From contig NC_067208.1 of NCBI RefSeq assembly GCF_026262505.1, forward strand, positions 17,059,962 through 17,123,961: 64,000 nucleotides of DNA. Reading direction: 5' to 3'. Positions 41,001-51,289 of this stretch are shown one piece after another (the stretch's first letter is position 1; the number at the start of each line of letters is the position of its first letter). The stretch is from Trichomonas vaginalis G3 (Eukaryota; Parabasalia; Trichomonadida; Trichomonadidae). The notes below the pieces were generated by a model that was given only the letters and a program-made list of their open reading frames with translations, had not been told where the DNA came from and ran no database searches. A program made the position numbers and the translations under genes.

Positions 41001-41808
41001 CAAGAAAATATAAAGCTCATTCTGAACAGTATTTATGGCAAAACTATTCTATCTCCTATTGAGTCAAAAATAACCATAGTAAATGACAAAGATGCTATAA
41101 GATATGCCATCAGAAACTACAACCATATAGTGAAGTTCGAAGGTTTGGATGGTTCAGAAAAAACTATTTTCAAGCTAACGAAAAGCATTTGCAGACACTT
41201 TAACTTCTGTCCACTTGGTGTTAACATTCTGTCTATGTCGAAGAGAATAATGTGTGAAGTATTCTGTACTGCTGAAGATATGGGACTTCAAATCTTCTAC
41301 CAGGACTGTGATAGCATGCATATTTTCAATGAAGACATACCAAAGCTTGCAGCAGAGTTTAAAAGAATACGGTAGAGAACTTATAGGAAAGAACCTTGGT
41401 CAATTTCATTCTGACTTCGCAGAAATAACACCTGGAAAACAAAGTTTAGCATACAAGTCAATATTTTGTGGAAAGAAGACCTACATAGACTTACTCACTA
41501 ACGATTTAAATGAAGTTGCATTCCATGCACGTTGCAAAGGTGTCAAACAAGACGTCCTTGCTTTAACAGCAAATGAAATGTTTCCTGAAGCTATACAATG
41601 CTATTACAATGAAGATAAGAACATTCACATACCTGTTGGAACATATGACAAAGACTCTGAGTTCAGTTTAATGAAACTTTACAAAGCACTTTATGACGGC
41701 CAAGAGATTGGATTTGACTTATGTAAGTCTGCTACACCTGCATTTGAGGAAAAGTTTAACTTCTCAATAACGACTAAAACAAGCTTTATTCGTAAGTTGA
41801 AGTTCTGA
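38034..41808 (+). pseudogene. Polinton family B DNA polymerase, broken
   Basis: Protein-primed type family B polymerase. Visible marks: an exonuclease region with YFHNLSYDINF and YCKQDVRIL; polymerase motif A as DFDAVSLYPSA; motif B region NSIYGKT; motif C as YQDCDS. The long N-terminal region (about 1 kb) has no known fold by eye and may hold the terminal-protein part. It would replicate the element from its ends. Broken in many places in this copy. Confidence 0.85.
38201..38229 (+). repeat. Double-hairpin module 4 (inside polymerase N-terminal region)
   Basis: Stem GCCGC/GCGGC with loop AAC, spacer GA, stem GGAC/GTCC with loop GAA, then ATG. Encodes PQRGEDEVH in the polymerase frame, the same phase as module 1. 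Copy 2 has it at 61,260-61,288. Confidence 0.75.
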
Positions 41809-41854
41809 GGTCATTTATTTTTGTCAGCAGTGAGACCATTCATGATAAAAATAA

Positions 41855-41882
41855 GCCGCTAGCGGCAAGGGCGAAGCCCATG
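41855..41882 (+). repeat. Double-hairpin module 5 (intergenic)
   Basis: Stem GCCGC/GCGGC with loop TA, spacer AA, stem GGGC/GCCC with loop GAA, then ATG. Lies between two convergent genes. Confidence 0.75.
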
Positions 41883-41889
41883 TGGTCAT

Positions 41890-42760
41890 TTACAATACTG
41901 CGATGGTAGAGTTTAAGAGTTGTGCTTCAATGTAGAGACAGTCCTTATGGTCTGGAGGTAAGAACACTGGGCAGTTATGGTCATGAGTGGAGAACATGTC
42001 TATCCAAAACTCACGATTGAAGCCAGTTAATTTATAGTATTTATGGTTAGGAAGTGGTGAAGTTCTTGTATGACCAATGAACTCATTTTCAACTCCCTTA
42101 CTTAAGTTTGAATATAATATAGCTTGCTTTCTATCCCAAATGCCAGGTGTTATAATCTTTGAAAATTCATTTTTCCTCGGAAGCATTGCATCATAATTGA
42201 AAACATTCTTGAAATCATCACTTGGTTCAGAGATTTGAAATCTTATACGTAATGCATTTTCTTTCTCTTTAGCGACTTCATTGAATGGTGAGAATACAAC
42301 AAACTGACAGTCATGTGTTCCATCTTCATTTTCATTAAATTCATAATGAAAGTCTATAAGTTGTGGCTGACTACCTTCTTCTTTCAGTTGTGCAAGAAAC
42401 TCACGTAAAGGCTGTAAAGTTTGTACTTCAATGTTGAACTTTTTCTCGAACATCTCATTAAATGAAATCATACATTGTTGCAATGTTGTATCGTCTTTAA
42501 AGTATTTGTATATGTGAATGTTTTGGGCGCTTAAAGACTGTTCGTCATTTTCTATCTCGACTTGAAGTATAAAGTCAACCTTTCTGAAAGCACGTGTATA
42601 TACATAGATGTTATGCCAATGTACTTCTCTTCATTTTATGTTCACAATCCAGTCTGTTGGAAACTTAAACGTTACTCTGTTCCCCTTTATTTTGACGTCA
42701 GGGTTTTCACTACTGAACGCAACAGATAAAGGTATTGTCTATACATTTAGTTCGAATAAA
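41890..42760 (-). pseudogene. Putative structural Polinton gene, broken
   Basis: Readable residues are beta-rich; the C-terminus DHNCPVFLPPDHKDCLYIEA resembles the end of the putative minor capsid protein at 27,041-27,922 (VVLPKDG then LIIEMIL), so a related jelly-roll fold is possible. Broken. Confidence 0.4.
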
Positions 42761-42770
42761 AATAAACCAT

Positions 42771-43031
42771 TTACTCTTTCTTTGCTTCAGCTTCTTTAGC
42801 TTTTGCTTCAGCTTCTTCTCTAGCTTTCTTCGCCAGCAAACGTGGGTTCTTTTGTCTTCCAGCAGCTAATGCAGCAAGTTGTTTTTCACTAAGTTTTCTC
42901 TTTGGTCTCTCTGGCTTTTGTTCTTGTTTTTGTTCCTTCAGTTCGGATAAAATTTGCTCGCGAATTTCTTTCTTCAATGCTTCAACATCTATGACCCCTT
43001 GGGTCTTGTCCATATGACTTGTCTGAGTCAT
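42771..43031 (-). CDS. Highly charged 86-residue Polinton protein
   Basis: Lys/Glu/Ala-rich helix with KPERPKRKLSEKQLAALAAG and an AKEAEAKKE end. Could be a DNA-binding or scaffold protein. No family recognised. Looks whole. Confidence 0.45.
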   Translation of the reverse strand: MTQTSHMDKTQGVIDVEALKKEIREQILSELKEQKQEQKPERPKRKLSEKQLAALAAGRQKNPRLLAKKAREEAEAKAKEAEAKKE

Positions 43032-43075
43032 TTGACTGCAGATAAAAATAAAATTAAAACTTTAACCGATGTAAA

Positions 43076-43503
43076 ATGAGCTTGTCAAAATCAGAGCGAG
43101 AGTCTATTATATTAAATGACGCAAGAGGAATACAACATCCTTTCTATACGTAAGTCAGAGTAAAGATGGTAAAATATACGTAAGAAAAAGAAAGGTTCCA
43201 TTAGCAAATGCAGAGAGCGACAGTATTAAGGTGCATGGCACCGAGGGCGAAGCCCATATAAAACCTTCTGTTCAAACTGAAAAGTCAATAGAACCAGAAG
43301 AAAAAAAAACCAGATGTATTTTCAATAACGAACCAAGAGCTTATTGCAAAGTTCGTGAATTTCATTGAAAACAAACCGAGTCAAAGAATCCTGACCCGCC
43401 AGTGAAAGAAGTTGAGACAAAAGAGAATGTACATTTCATTGAAAATGTCAAGAAACAACTTCCACCACGAATGCCAAGAAGAAGAGTGAGAATAATGAAG
43501 TAA
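43076..43503 (+). pseudogene. Small basic Polinton gene, broken, with a hairpin module
   Basis: Begins MSLSKSERESIILNDARG and ends in an Arg-rich stretch (PRMPRRRVR). Contains double-hairpin module 6. Function unknown; a basic core-type protein is possible. Broken. Confidence 0.4.
43230..43258 (+). repeat. Double-hairpin module 6
   Basis: Stem GGTGC/GCACC with loop ATG, spacer GA, stem GGGC/GCCC with loop GAA, then ATA. It can be read VHGTEGEAH in the phase used by modules 1 and 4. Confidence 0.75.
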
Positions 43504-43530
43504 ATAGATATTTTTATCTGAAGTAAATAC

Positions 43531-45105
43531 ATGCAGAACGAACAGCTAAACGAATTTACTCCAGCAGAGCATATTCATCAGATTCGCTCATATTTCGATA
43601 TCATAGACAATACAGTTCAAATTGGTGACACTAATAGAAAATATTCTGACGCAAAGATTCCATCACAACCTGGAACTGTTTAAAGATAATACATGGGTAA
43701 CATTCAATCTCTCACCTCCTGGTGAAAATATGTTGGACCTTTACAATACATTCATTACGTATAAAATGGAAGGTCAATTTATTGTAGATAAAGAAATTGG
43801 TTCAGGTTCCAATAAAACAAACCCACCAGGATTTTGGATTGGTTTCGATGACGCTTTCTATGCAGTTGCTGGATATCAAATCCTTGCAAATGGTCGTATC
43901 GTATATTCTCAAGACAACGCAAGAGAAGAAGCATATATAACTTCAAACTCACAAACTACCGAACAAATAAAGAAAGTAGATGTTTTCTCAAAGACTCGAC
44001 ATGAAGATGTATGGAGTCATTCGGGAACATGCAGAACAGGACAAATTGTTAGTGGTCCAATTACAGCAGGAAAATCATTTGATTTTAAGCTTCGTTTAAG
44101 AATTCCTGTTAGAAGATTCCTTCCATTAGAAGCTATTCGATTTATTCCAGCTTTTGCAGGAAACATTCAGCTTAAAGTAAAGTTCAGTAGCGACGCCTTA
44201 CAATGCACATCTATATCTGTAAATGATATCATTGCTTTCAATCCAACTCTTAAAGTTGCATTTGCTTCAGATTCAAATCCACCGACAAATAAATTTGTTC
44301 CATGGAATGAACCATTCACTATGATAACGAAGGCAGTAGAAGCTAGTGGAACAGTTACTATTACAACTGTAACCCAGCAACTATTTCGAACAAAGATGGA
44401 TTTTAATGAATGTTTCATTCATCCAAAGTCATTCTCTTTAGACCCTAACATTTATACAGAACTTGTAGAACATTATACAAACGAGGCTTTATGTTTTCCT
44501 GTTAAAGTTATGGATTGGATTCCTATGGACGGTTCATTCTCAAAGAATACAGATAGTTCAAGTGCAACATTTACAGCAGCTTATACGCCTATTAATGTTA
44601 AAAGTATTTGGGCACTATTTAGAAAGAAAGACAACTATTATGTTAATTTTGAGAACCCTAAGTTTAAATATCTTCAGCTTTCCATGGGAGCTTATGGAAA
44701 TATGCCTGCAGAACCTGAAAAATCATATGGACCTGTATTTTATGAAATGGTTTGAACGCTTGCAATACAAACAATGATATGATAGGATTTAATGAAGATG
44801 TTATGAGGTCATTGGTGGCTGATGGTAGTGTGGAACATAAATGGGATAGCTATGACAACACACATTTCTTATGTGGTTTTCCAACAGAAGTGGACTTTTG
44901 CTTCCAGCAAGGTCAAACATCTACTGCTCCAATAACATACAAATTGTCTGTTAAAGGACCTATTGAACTAGCAACTGAAAATGTACCAAAGCCACTTATT
45001 GGATTTATGAGGGATTGTTGCTTTGCCATTCAGGTGCGTGCTAATGGAATCCCAATAATAAGATTAGATGACTATAACTTAGCTACGGACGACAGTGAGG
45101 AATAA
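43531..45105 (+). pseudogene. Probable Polinton major capsid protein, broken
   Basis: About 500 codons of beta-rich sequence: TFITYKMEGQFIVDKE, GFWIGFDDAFYAVAGYQILA, KLRLRIPVRRFLPLEAIRF, then a late PLIGFMRDCCFAIQV. Size, position near one end and strand pattern fit the double jelly-roll major capsid protein of Polintons. Homology was not tested. Broken in about two places. Confidence 0.65.
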
Positions 45106-45135
45106 AGGATGAACGTTTATTTTTAAAGTTTATAA

Positions 45136-45540
45136 ATGAGTTCTTCATCAAGCTCTCGTGAACCTTCACCATCTATGAAACAAACTTTACCAAACGATTA
45201 TGGAGCACCTATTGAATATTTCTTACGAGCTGCACATGGCAAAGAGCAGTCTCACCAAGGTTAGGTGTTCCACCAGCTCCTGTCAAAAATAGCATTTGTC
45301 AAGTCTTTATATAAGATATTCTCCCACTAGTTTGCTAGCTACAGCAGGAGCAGTTATAGATGTTGAAAAGAAATAAAGCAAATGTTGTAAATAATACTGA
45401 AGTAGCTGAAGTTAAACAAACTCCAACACCTTCACAAGCAAAACCTTCAATGACTCCTGAACCTATGGAAGTACAAACTCCTGTTCAAAAGTCAACTCCT
45501 AAACCGACCCAACATTTAAACCAGAACCTACACAAATAAT
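45136..45540 (+). pseudogene. Small Ser- and Pro-rich Polinton gene remnant
   Basis: Starts MSSSSSSREPSPSMKQTLPN and continues to low-complexity Pro/Thr-rich sequence (TPSQAKPSMTPEPMEVQTP). Badly broken. Function unknown. Confidence 0.4.
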
Positions 45541-45614
45541 CGTAAAACTCCTGCGTTTCCTACTGAAAAAATAACGTTATTTTTATTTAATATTAAATTT
45601 TTATTTGATTGAAA

Positions 45615-45840
45615 TGACAAATAAAGTCACTGAAGCAATGAAACAAAAGTTTTTGGTAGAATACATTAAATCAGGAACTATTCCAGAAGGTTTTTACATC
45701 ATCAAATGAAAGATGTAGAGTTCAGTTTAGAAAGATAAAGCAACCATTAGATAGAGAAGGAATTTGAGAAAGATTAAACTTCATGAGGACAACATTGCTG
45801 AACTAAGAAGAAGTTAGAAGAGTTGGAGAAAGGAAGAGAG
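45615..45840 (+). pseudogene. Small Polinton gene remnant next to right TIR
   Basis: Starts MTNKVTEAMKQKFLVEYIKS, then degraded. No family recognised. Confidence 0.3.
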
Positions 45841-45841
45841 T

Positions 45842-46572
45842 TTATAAAGCAATGAATTCAAGAGGGTGAAATGAGGTTAGAAATCGGGTTATCTAACCTC
45901 TACCCTAAATTTATTTTTGGTGTAAATTCACAAGTTAGTTATCGGGCTAGATCTAACCTTCTACCCTAAATTTATTTTTGTGCTATGTTTCATACGTGTG
46001 AGGGTGTGATATCATTTTTTTTATTTATTTTTTATTTTATTTTTATATAAATGACGAAACTATTGAGATAACAAACTACAATGGTCATGAGTTCAAGAAT
46101 TTGTTCTTCGTTCCTCGTGAAAATACATTCTATCAGATACGAGGAGAAAGGGTAAAGTTAGTTTGAGCGTTTATGACTACAAACATAATGGAAAGTTTAT
46201 AAAGCATACGATACAAACGGTAAGCGTGTTTCATTAGCTTTGTCAAAACTTTAGTAACATTTATTTTGACAGTGATTTTGACCTATATGAAGAAGAAAGT
46301 GAGTCAGAAGATTATGAGCTTATGTGAAGCACAGCAATGGGAGAGTTGCAATACTTTTGTAAGTGAGAACGTTTATTTTTTACATTAGTGAAGTCGTTTG
46401 TGAAAACGTTAGTGAGGTGAAGTGGTTGGTGGTTTTGTAAATATTTAAGGTTAAGTTAGTGTTGTCGTTTGTGTTGTAAAATATACGTTAACGGTTTCAT
46501 AAAGTGTCAAATTCACATAACAGGGGTACGGTGGAACGCAGTGCCTTATTACACTTGATATGTAATCTATCT
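45842..46572 (-). repeat. Copy 1 right terminal inverted repeat (about 731 bp)
   Basis: Reverse complement of the left repeat. Holds a degraded second copy of the TIR-borne gene (about 46,050-46,365) and two 12-base-unit arrays (45,863-45,908; 45,932-45,968). Ends CTATCT, then CCTGT. Confidence 0.85.
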
Positions 46573-46577
46573 CCTGT
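46573..46577. repeat. Target-site duplication, right copy (CCTGT)
   Basis: Same five bases as at 25,539-25,543. Confidence 0.8.
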
Positions 46578-46814
46578 GACGCAAACCATATTCGCCAATT
46601 TTTCCTCTCCAAGCATAGATACTTTGCCCGCAGGAAGAAGTTTATTGCGAATATGGACGAGACAATGCTCTATTCCAAACATCGTTATAAAGTTCTTACT
46701 GCTGGCCGGAATCGCCAGTTCGCGCTGAAAAGTCTCAGCTTCCACATCTTACAGGGTCGTATCGTGCTGAACCGTTGGGAAAAATTGAATACCCGAAGTT
46801 CAGCATACATATAA
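46573..46814 (+). pseudogene. pogo/Tc1-mariner-like transposase, continuation
   Basis: The frame holds RQFFLSKHRYFARRKKF and FIANMDETMLYS, the first catalytic Asp of a DDE transposase in its usual N-x-DET setting. It stops after about 80 codons at 46,814, before the second and third catalytic positions, so this transposon copy is truncated as well as split. Confidence 0.7.
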
Positions 46815-47509
46815 AAATGAAAGACTTAGAGCTAGGGTTAAGCAGGAAGATAGAGGGTACATATGAGATTATCCTAGTAACTCTCAGGCAAATCTGAGTT
46901 TTTGGTCAGATATATAAGATTATTGTGAACGAAAAATTATCTAATATAGGCCTAATTGTCATGTGCGCATATAGACATATGTATATATTATATGTTTCTT
47001 GTGTTATTATAAGTTAAATCCATAGTTTGATATGTGAGATAAATTATATCTTAACACAGAAATCGTTTTTTTATATTATCACAGTAGATATGAGGGGTAC
47101 TATATGAGTTATAATATATATTATTAGGAATAAGTATATAGATCCAAATAATGGGAATGCATAATTTATGGCGAACTCAAAACATTTATTTTTATATTAT
47201 GAGGTTATAAAATTGTTTTATTCATATATTATATGTGCTCTGTGCTATTGAAATGTGCTTAAAATGATTCTGCACGCGCAATCACAAAGCAAAACTTCGT
47301 AGCGAGCAACAGTTTGTGCAAGGACAGGGAATTTATATTTTTATCCTTACATAAACTTATAATGTGGTTAAAATGTTCGGTTTGCTCTCACTTTTGTTCC
47401 GCAATGTGACATCGTGAACAAAGTTTCCGATCTGAGTGCATATATGCAGTAGGGATGCGACGGTTTTACGCCATGACCGTTTAAAAATAGAATAATACGC
47501 CATTTTTGG

Positions 47510-47546
47510 GGCCGAATGGCGGGTACGAAGTACCCGCCATTCGGCC
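47510..47546. repeat. Perfect 17-bp hairpin with 3-base loop
   Basis: GGCCGAATGGCGGGTAC, loop GAA, then the exact reverse complement. GC-rich in an AT-rich setting. Confidence 0.9.
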
Positions 47547-47576
47547 GAATAACAAAACAATACAAAATTATCGCCG

Positions 47577-47660
47577 TCCTTTTTTTTCTTTCTTTCTCTT
47601 TTTTTCCTCTCTCTCTCTCTTTCTTTTCTCTTTCCTCTTTTTACTCCTCTTTCTCTTTTC
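47577..47660. repeat. Polypyrimidine tract of about 84 bases
   Basis: Almost pure T/C on the plus strand, with CTCTCTCTCT and several TTTTC runs; only an occasional purine. Confidence 0.9.
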
Positions 47661-47752
47661 ATCATTAAACGTAGAAAGATATATTAATATTATTTTAAAA
47701 TTAAAAAAAAATAAATAAAGTATAATAAGTAATTATTTAGTTAGTTAGTATA

Positions 47753-47799
47753 CATAACAAGGGTACGACGGCACTGCGTTCCACCGTACCCCTGTTATG
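47753..47799. repeat. Subterminal hairpin of copy 2
   Basis: CATAACAAGGGTACG pairs with CGTACCCCTGTTATG in 14 of 15 positions around a 17-base loop that contains GCACTGCGTTCCAC. Confidence 0.75.
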
Positions 47800-47948
47800 T
47801 GAATTTGACACTTTATGAAACCGTTAACGTATATTTTACAACACAAACGACAACACTAACTTAACCTTAAATATTTACAAAACCACCAACCACTTCACCT
47901 CACTAACGTTTTCACAAACGACTTCACTAATGTAAAAAATAAACGTTC

Positions 47949-48269
47949 TCACTTACAAAAGTATTGCAACTCCTCCCATTGCTGTGCTTCACATAACAGC
48001 TCATAATCTTCTGACTCACTTTCTTCTTCATATAGGTCAAAATCACTGTCAAAATAAATGTTACTAAGTTTTGACAAAGCTAATGAAACACGCTTACCGT
48101 TTGTATCGTATGCTTGTATAAACTTTCCATTATGTTTGTAGTCATAAACGCTCAAACTAACTTTACCCTTTCTCCCTCGTATCTGATAGAATGTATTTTC
48201 ACGAGGAACGAAGAACAAATTCTTGAACTCATGACCGTTGTAGTTTGTTATCTCAATAGTTTTCGTCAT
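47949..48269 (-). CDS. TIR-borne 106-residue Polinton protein, copy 2
   Basis: Same protein as at 25,750-26,070 (MTKTIEITNYNGHEFKNL to EELQYFCK). An upstream in-frame ATG three codons earlier exists only here, so the shared start was chosen. Looks whole. Confidence 0.55.
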   Translation of the reverse strand: MTKTIEITNYNGHEFKNLFFVPRENTFYQIRGRKGKVSLSVYDYKHNGKFIQAYDTNGKRVSLALSKLSNIYFDSDFDLYEEESESEDYELLCEAQQWEELQYFCK

Positions 48270-48340
48270 TACATCCAAATAAAAATTTTCAGTAAAAATA
48301 AAACTAACGTTAAAAATTTCTCATAACATAAACGTTCTCA

Positions 48341-48864
48341 TTACTTTATAACTCTCTTCCTTGGTTTCTTTTTAGTTGCTTTCTTCACGTCTGTCTCCAA
48401 CTTGACTGTCTTTCTTCTTCGGCCGTAATGATACCAGTTACTTCCACCAGTCAATGGGTCAAATGGTCTTTCGTAAGGGTTTCCATACATTCCATAGGGA
48501 CCATACGGAAGAACTACTGGTGGAGAAGAAACATTTTCTTTAGTTCCATCGAATCTATTTAAATGCATTGTTTCACCTTTCATCTGGTCATTAAAGTCTT
48601 TTGCGTGTTTTGCAAACTCATCGTCCTTTCCTAAAGCATTTTCTGACTCAGTCGCAACAAATTGGATGCTTTATTTATGAGCCCTATTTTATTTAATCTT
48701 AACTTCTTTGCAACCCAGCCTCCAATCTTCCCTTTATTTGCATCTAATGTCTTCGAAACCCTTCCTCCACTCATTTTATTTACTGCGTCATAAGCTCCAA
48801 GTGCTTTTGCTCCAAATGCTAATGCTTTTGTTCCCATTGCGCCTAAAGCTGCCCAAGCTACCAT
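48341..48864 (-). pseudogene. Ala/Gly-rich, C-terminally basic gene, copy 2, broken
   Basis: Counterpart of 26,288-26,815 with the same head (MVAWAALGAMGTKALAFGA) and basic tail. Broken. Confidence 0.5.
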
Positions 48865-49089
48865 TTACACCATATTAAAATCATCTCTCTTCAATATTAT
48901 CTCATAAAAGTTCTCGTTACTGGAGAAAGTCAATGAAACATAAGCGTTCTCACGGGCTTCGCCCTCACCGCTTTGCGGTCTATCTAACTTCTTTCTTATA
49001 TCATCTATACGCTTCAAAATGTCTGAACAATTGCTAACATCTTCTACAACAGTTATTTCATCATGAATGACCTTCAAGAACAAGCTCAT
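48865..49089 (-). CDS. 74-residue Polinton protein with hairpin peptide, copy 2
   Basis: Matches 26,816-27,040 with about three base differences; keeps RPQSGEGEAREN encoded by the module at 48,951-48,979. Looks whole. Confidence 0.5.
   Translation of the reverse strand: MSLFLKVIHDEITVVEDVSNCSDILKRIDDIRKKLDRPQSGEGEARENAYVSLTFSSNENFYEIILKRDDFNMV
48951..48979 (-). repeat. Double-hairpin module 1, copy 2
   Basis: Identical in stems and loops to 26,902-26,930. Confidence 0.75.
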
Positions 49090-49968
49090 TTAATATGCAA
49101 TTAAAATCATTTCAATAATGAGTCCATCCTTTCCGTCTTTGGTAGCACAACATCTTTCATTGAAGAAGGTTCGACAAGTCTTATGTTAAACTTACTGACA
49201 AAGTTTGTTATACTATAATGCTTCGGTGGCGAATACATATAGTTTGAAAGACATAATATAGATTCTTCAGCAAATTCACTTATACTGGATTTTATAACAA
49301 TGTTTTCACGAGACCAAATACCACCAATTGACAATCTTGTAAGCAATCCTGCTGAACCTTCTACTGTAAACGTCGATGGTAACATTCCACGAAGGTCATC
49401 TATTGACATCGTTGAGTCACTGTATTTAAATATTTTCTTAAAGCAATCGTCATTATCTAACCATAATAGCTTTGAAGTTTTCATTCGAATATACATCTGC
49501 TTCATTAAATGTAAAACCTGACTTCTTTGCAGAGATGACTTTAAAATCTATTGAGTTTGTTTCAAAATTATATGCTATGGTAACTTCTGAAGGTAATGGA
49601 TGTCCTTCCGCAGTCAGTTGTTCTCTCACTACCGTTTGAAGCTTTGTGTTAAAAACTTTCATGTCATCTCCTGTGTCTAGGTTCACATACACAGCAACAG
49701 GAAAACTATCTTGCTTCTTTGTTTCATCATTATATCTCAAAACATTAAAGTTCTTCAATAATATTGTTCTTCCTGCTGGAATACTTCTAACTTGTCTTAT
49801 TTCAATAGCTTTCTCACCTCCTACATACTCTACCCAGTGTCTTGGATATTCATAAGTATACTGACTTTCTTGAATTTTGGTAGGTTTCATCATAACGTGT
49901 TCATAGTATATCTTTATACTCTTGTCAGTTAGACTCGGTGCTATGTTCTGAATATTTCTGACTTGCAT
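49090..49968 (-). pseudogene. Putative minor capsid (jelly-roll-like) gene, copy 2, broken
   Basis: Counterpart of 27,041-27,922; same head MQVRNIQNIAPSLTDKSIKI. Broken. Confidence 0.45.
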
Positions 49969-49982
49969 TTTTAATAGATAAA

Positions 49983-50866
49983 ATGAAGCATTTAATACAA
50001 GTAGATGAAGACATGAATGAAACTACAGACAAACTTAACTCTTCTCTCATTCTTCCTTTCAGTAAGGACTATGAGTTCTGTTCAAATGGTGTTTATTTCT
50101 ATTGTGGAAAGATGGGTTCAGGTAAGACATTTAACCTCATTCGTCATATACTCATAACAGAACGTTTAGGAAATGACTCATATTATGACCAAATCATTAT
50201 ATCAGCAACTTCAGACTCTATGGACTCAACAGCGAAAACATTTATGTCAAAAGTTCAAGCCTCTGTCGTTAAAGTTCCAGACAGTGAACTCATTGAATTT
50301 CTTCAACGTTACATTCGACGTAAGAGGAAATATTATGCCATCGTTGAATTTATACAGTCAGGAATGCAAAAGACTTCTGAGGAGATGGAAAGAATTATTG
50401 ACAAACACCACTTACGTCAATACTCAGGAGTTTACGATATGAAACGACTTACAAACTACATTCTGTCAAAACTTTCAAAAACCCCTTCAAAAAGTATCCT
50501 TCAAACACTCTGCTCGTTTGCGACGACTTCGCCGGAAAAGGTTTAGTGTCAAAGCCTGACTCACCATTAGCTAACATCATTACTAAAGTCAGACATTACC
50601 ATTTAACTGTAGCAATACTTATGCAAACATGGAGGTTTTTAGCTTTAAACATAAAACGTCTCATAACTGACTTCGTTATCTTTCAAGGTTTCTCACGCTA
50701 TGATATTGAACTCATTTGGAAACAGTCAGGTATAACATTACCTTTTGAAGAAATTTGGGAAGCATATAAGTCTCTCATCTCTCCTCGTTCATACCTTGAG
50801 ATTCATATCATGACTAATACCATTAAAGTCAAAAATATTCCATGGGAACGACCAACATTGTTTTAA
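49983..50866 (+). pseudogene. Packaging ATPase, copy 2, broken
   Basis: Counterpart of 27,939-28,826 with the P-loop GKMGSGKTF intact. Broken in this copy as well. Confidence 0.8.
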
Positions 50867-51264
50867 AGTTTAACCTTCAATTGACTGATGGTAAACAAAT
50901 TCCATGCATCTCTGTCGCCATTTCTGTTAATATTTTTGCTGTCATTCATATCATCCACTTCCCCATCCGTTAGCTTTTGAGGATATGCGTTAGAATAGCT
51001 GTTCTTAAATGAAGGCTTTTCACCTTTGAGAGCATAAACTCTATAACTTTCTGCATACTTTATGTTTGAACCTCCTGAGCCATCATTGACATAAATTTTT
51101 ATAGGCTTCCACCCTTTGTTCATGTTCCTGCTTCTTCCCTTAGCTCTTTTGTTCAGTAGTTCTACATCTTTATACACAGCACCTGTCTCAGTGAATTCAA
51201 CAATATTTTCATTCGTTAGCTTTACATTCAAACCCTTGTCGAGTATATTGTTCATTTCATACAT
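50863..51264 (-). CDS. Unknown Polinton protein, 133 residues, copy 2
   Basis: Matches 28,823-29,224 with few base changes; the start was chosen the same way (MYEMNNILDKGLNV). Looks whole. Confidence 0.5.
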   Translation of the reverse strand: MYEMNNILDKGLNVKLTNENIVEFTETGAVYKDVELLNKRAKGRSRNMNKGWKPIKIYVNDGSGGSNIKYAESYRVYALKGEKPSFKNSYSNAYPQKLTDGEVDDMNDSKNINRNGDRDAWNLFTISQLKVKL

Positions 51265-51289
51265 ATAAAAGGTTTTTATTCTATATGAA

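Larger units (their letters stand above)
25544..46572 (+). mobile_element. Polinton/Maverick copy 1, full length but broken
   Basis: A 21.0 kb Maverick/Polinton with both ends present: it begins AGATAG, ends CTATCT, has terminal inverted repeats of about 0.75 kb and a 5-bp target duplication. It carries family B polymerase, integrase, packaging ATPase, probable capsid proteins, fibre, two KilA-N genes and small unknown genes. It is broken, with roughly twenty or more interruptions across its genes, so it is a fossil. Age: probably young in evolutionary terms, as ends and target duplication are intact and it is about 98% like copy 2 over sampled stretches. It sits inside a DNA transposon. Confidence 0.92.
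46815..47742. other. Gene-free stretch between the two Polintons
   Basis: About 930 bases, AT-rich at first, with ATAT-rich tracts around 46,970-47,260. The second half holds a perfect hairpin and a long pyrimidine tract, listed separately. Open frames on the minus strand over the pyrimidine tract are Arg/Lys low-complexity artefacts. No gene supported. Confidence 0.5.
47743..48345 (+). repeat. Copy 2 left terminal region (TIR)
   Basis: The start is set by alignment of GGCACTGCGTTCCAC with copy 1. The outer bases differ from copy 1 but keep the hairpin form. The two 12-base-unit arrays that copy 1 has at the inner end are absent here and replaced by other AT-rich sequence. The inner border is uncertain without the right end. 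Confidence 0.6.

Noticed and set aside
43531-45105. Retroviral Gag-like or other LTR-element protein
   Set aside because: No LTRs, reverse transcriptase or protease are present; polymerase type, TIRs and ATPase all indicate a Polinton.
46497-46745. Overlapping frames on both strands across the right Polinton end
   Set aside because: They span the junction of the Polinton end and transposon sequence and merely mirror the transposase frame.
47357-47665. Minus-strand Arg/Lys-rich open frame over the pyrimidine tract
   Set aside because: Its composition comes entirely from the low-complexity T/C tract; there is no homologue-like pattern and the frame crosses the perfect hairpin.
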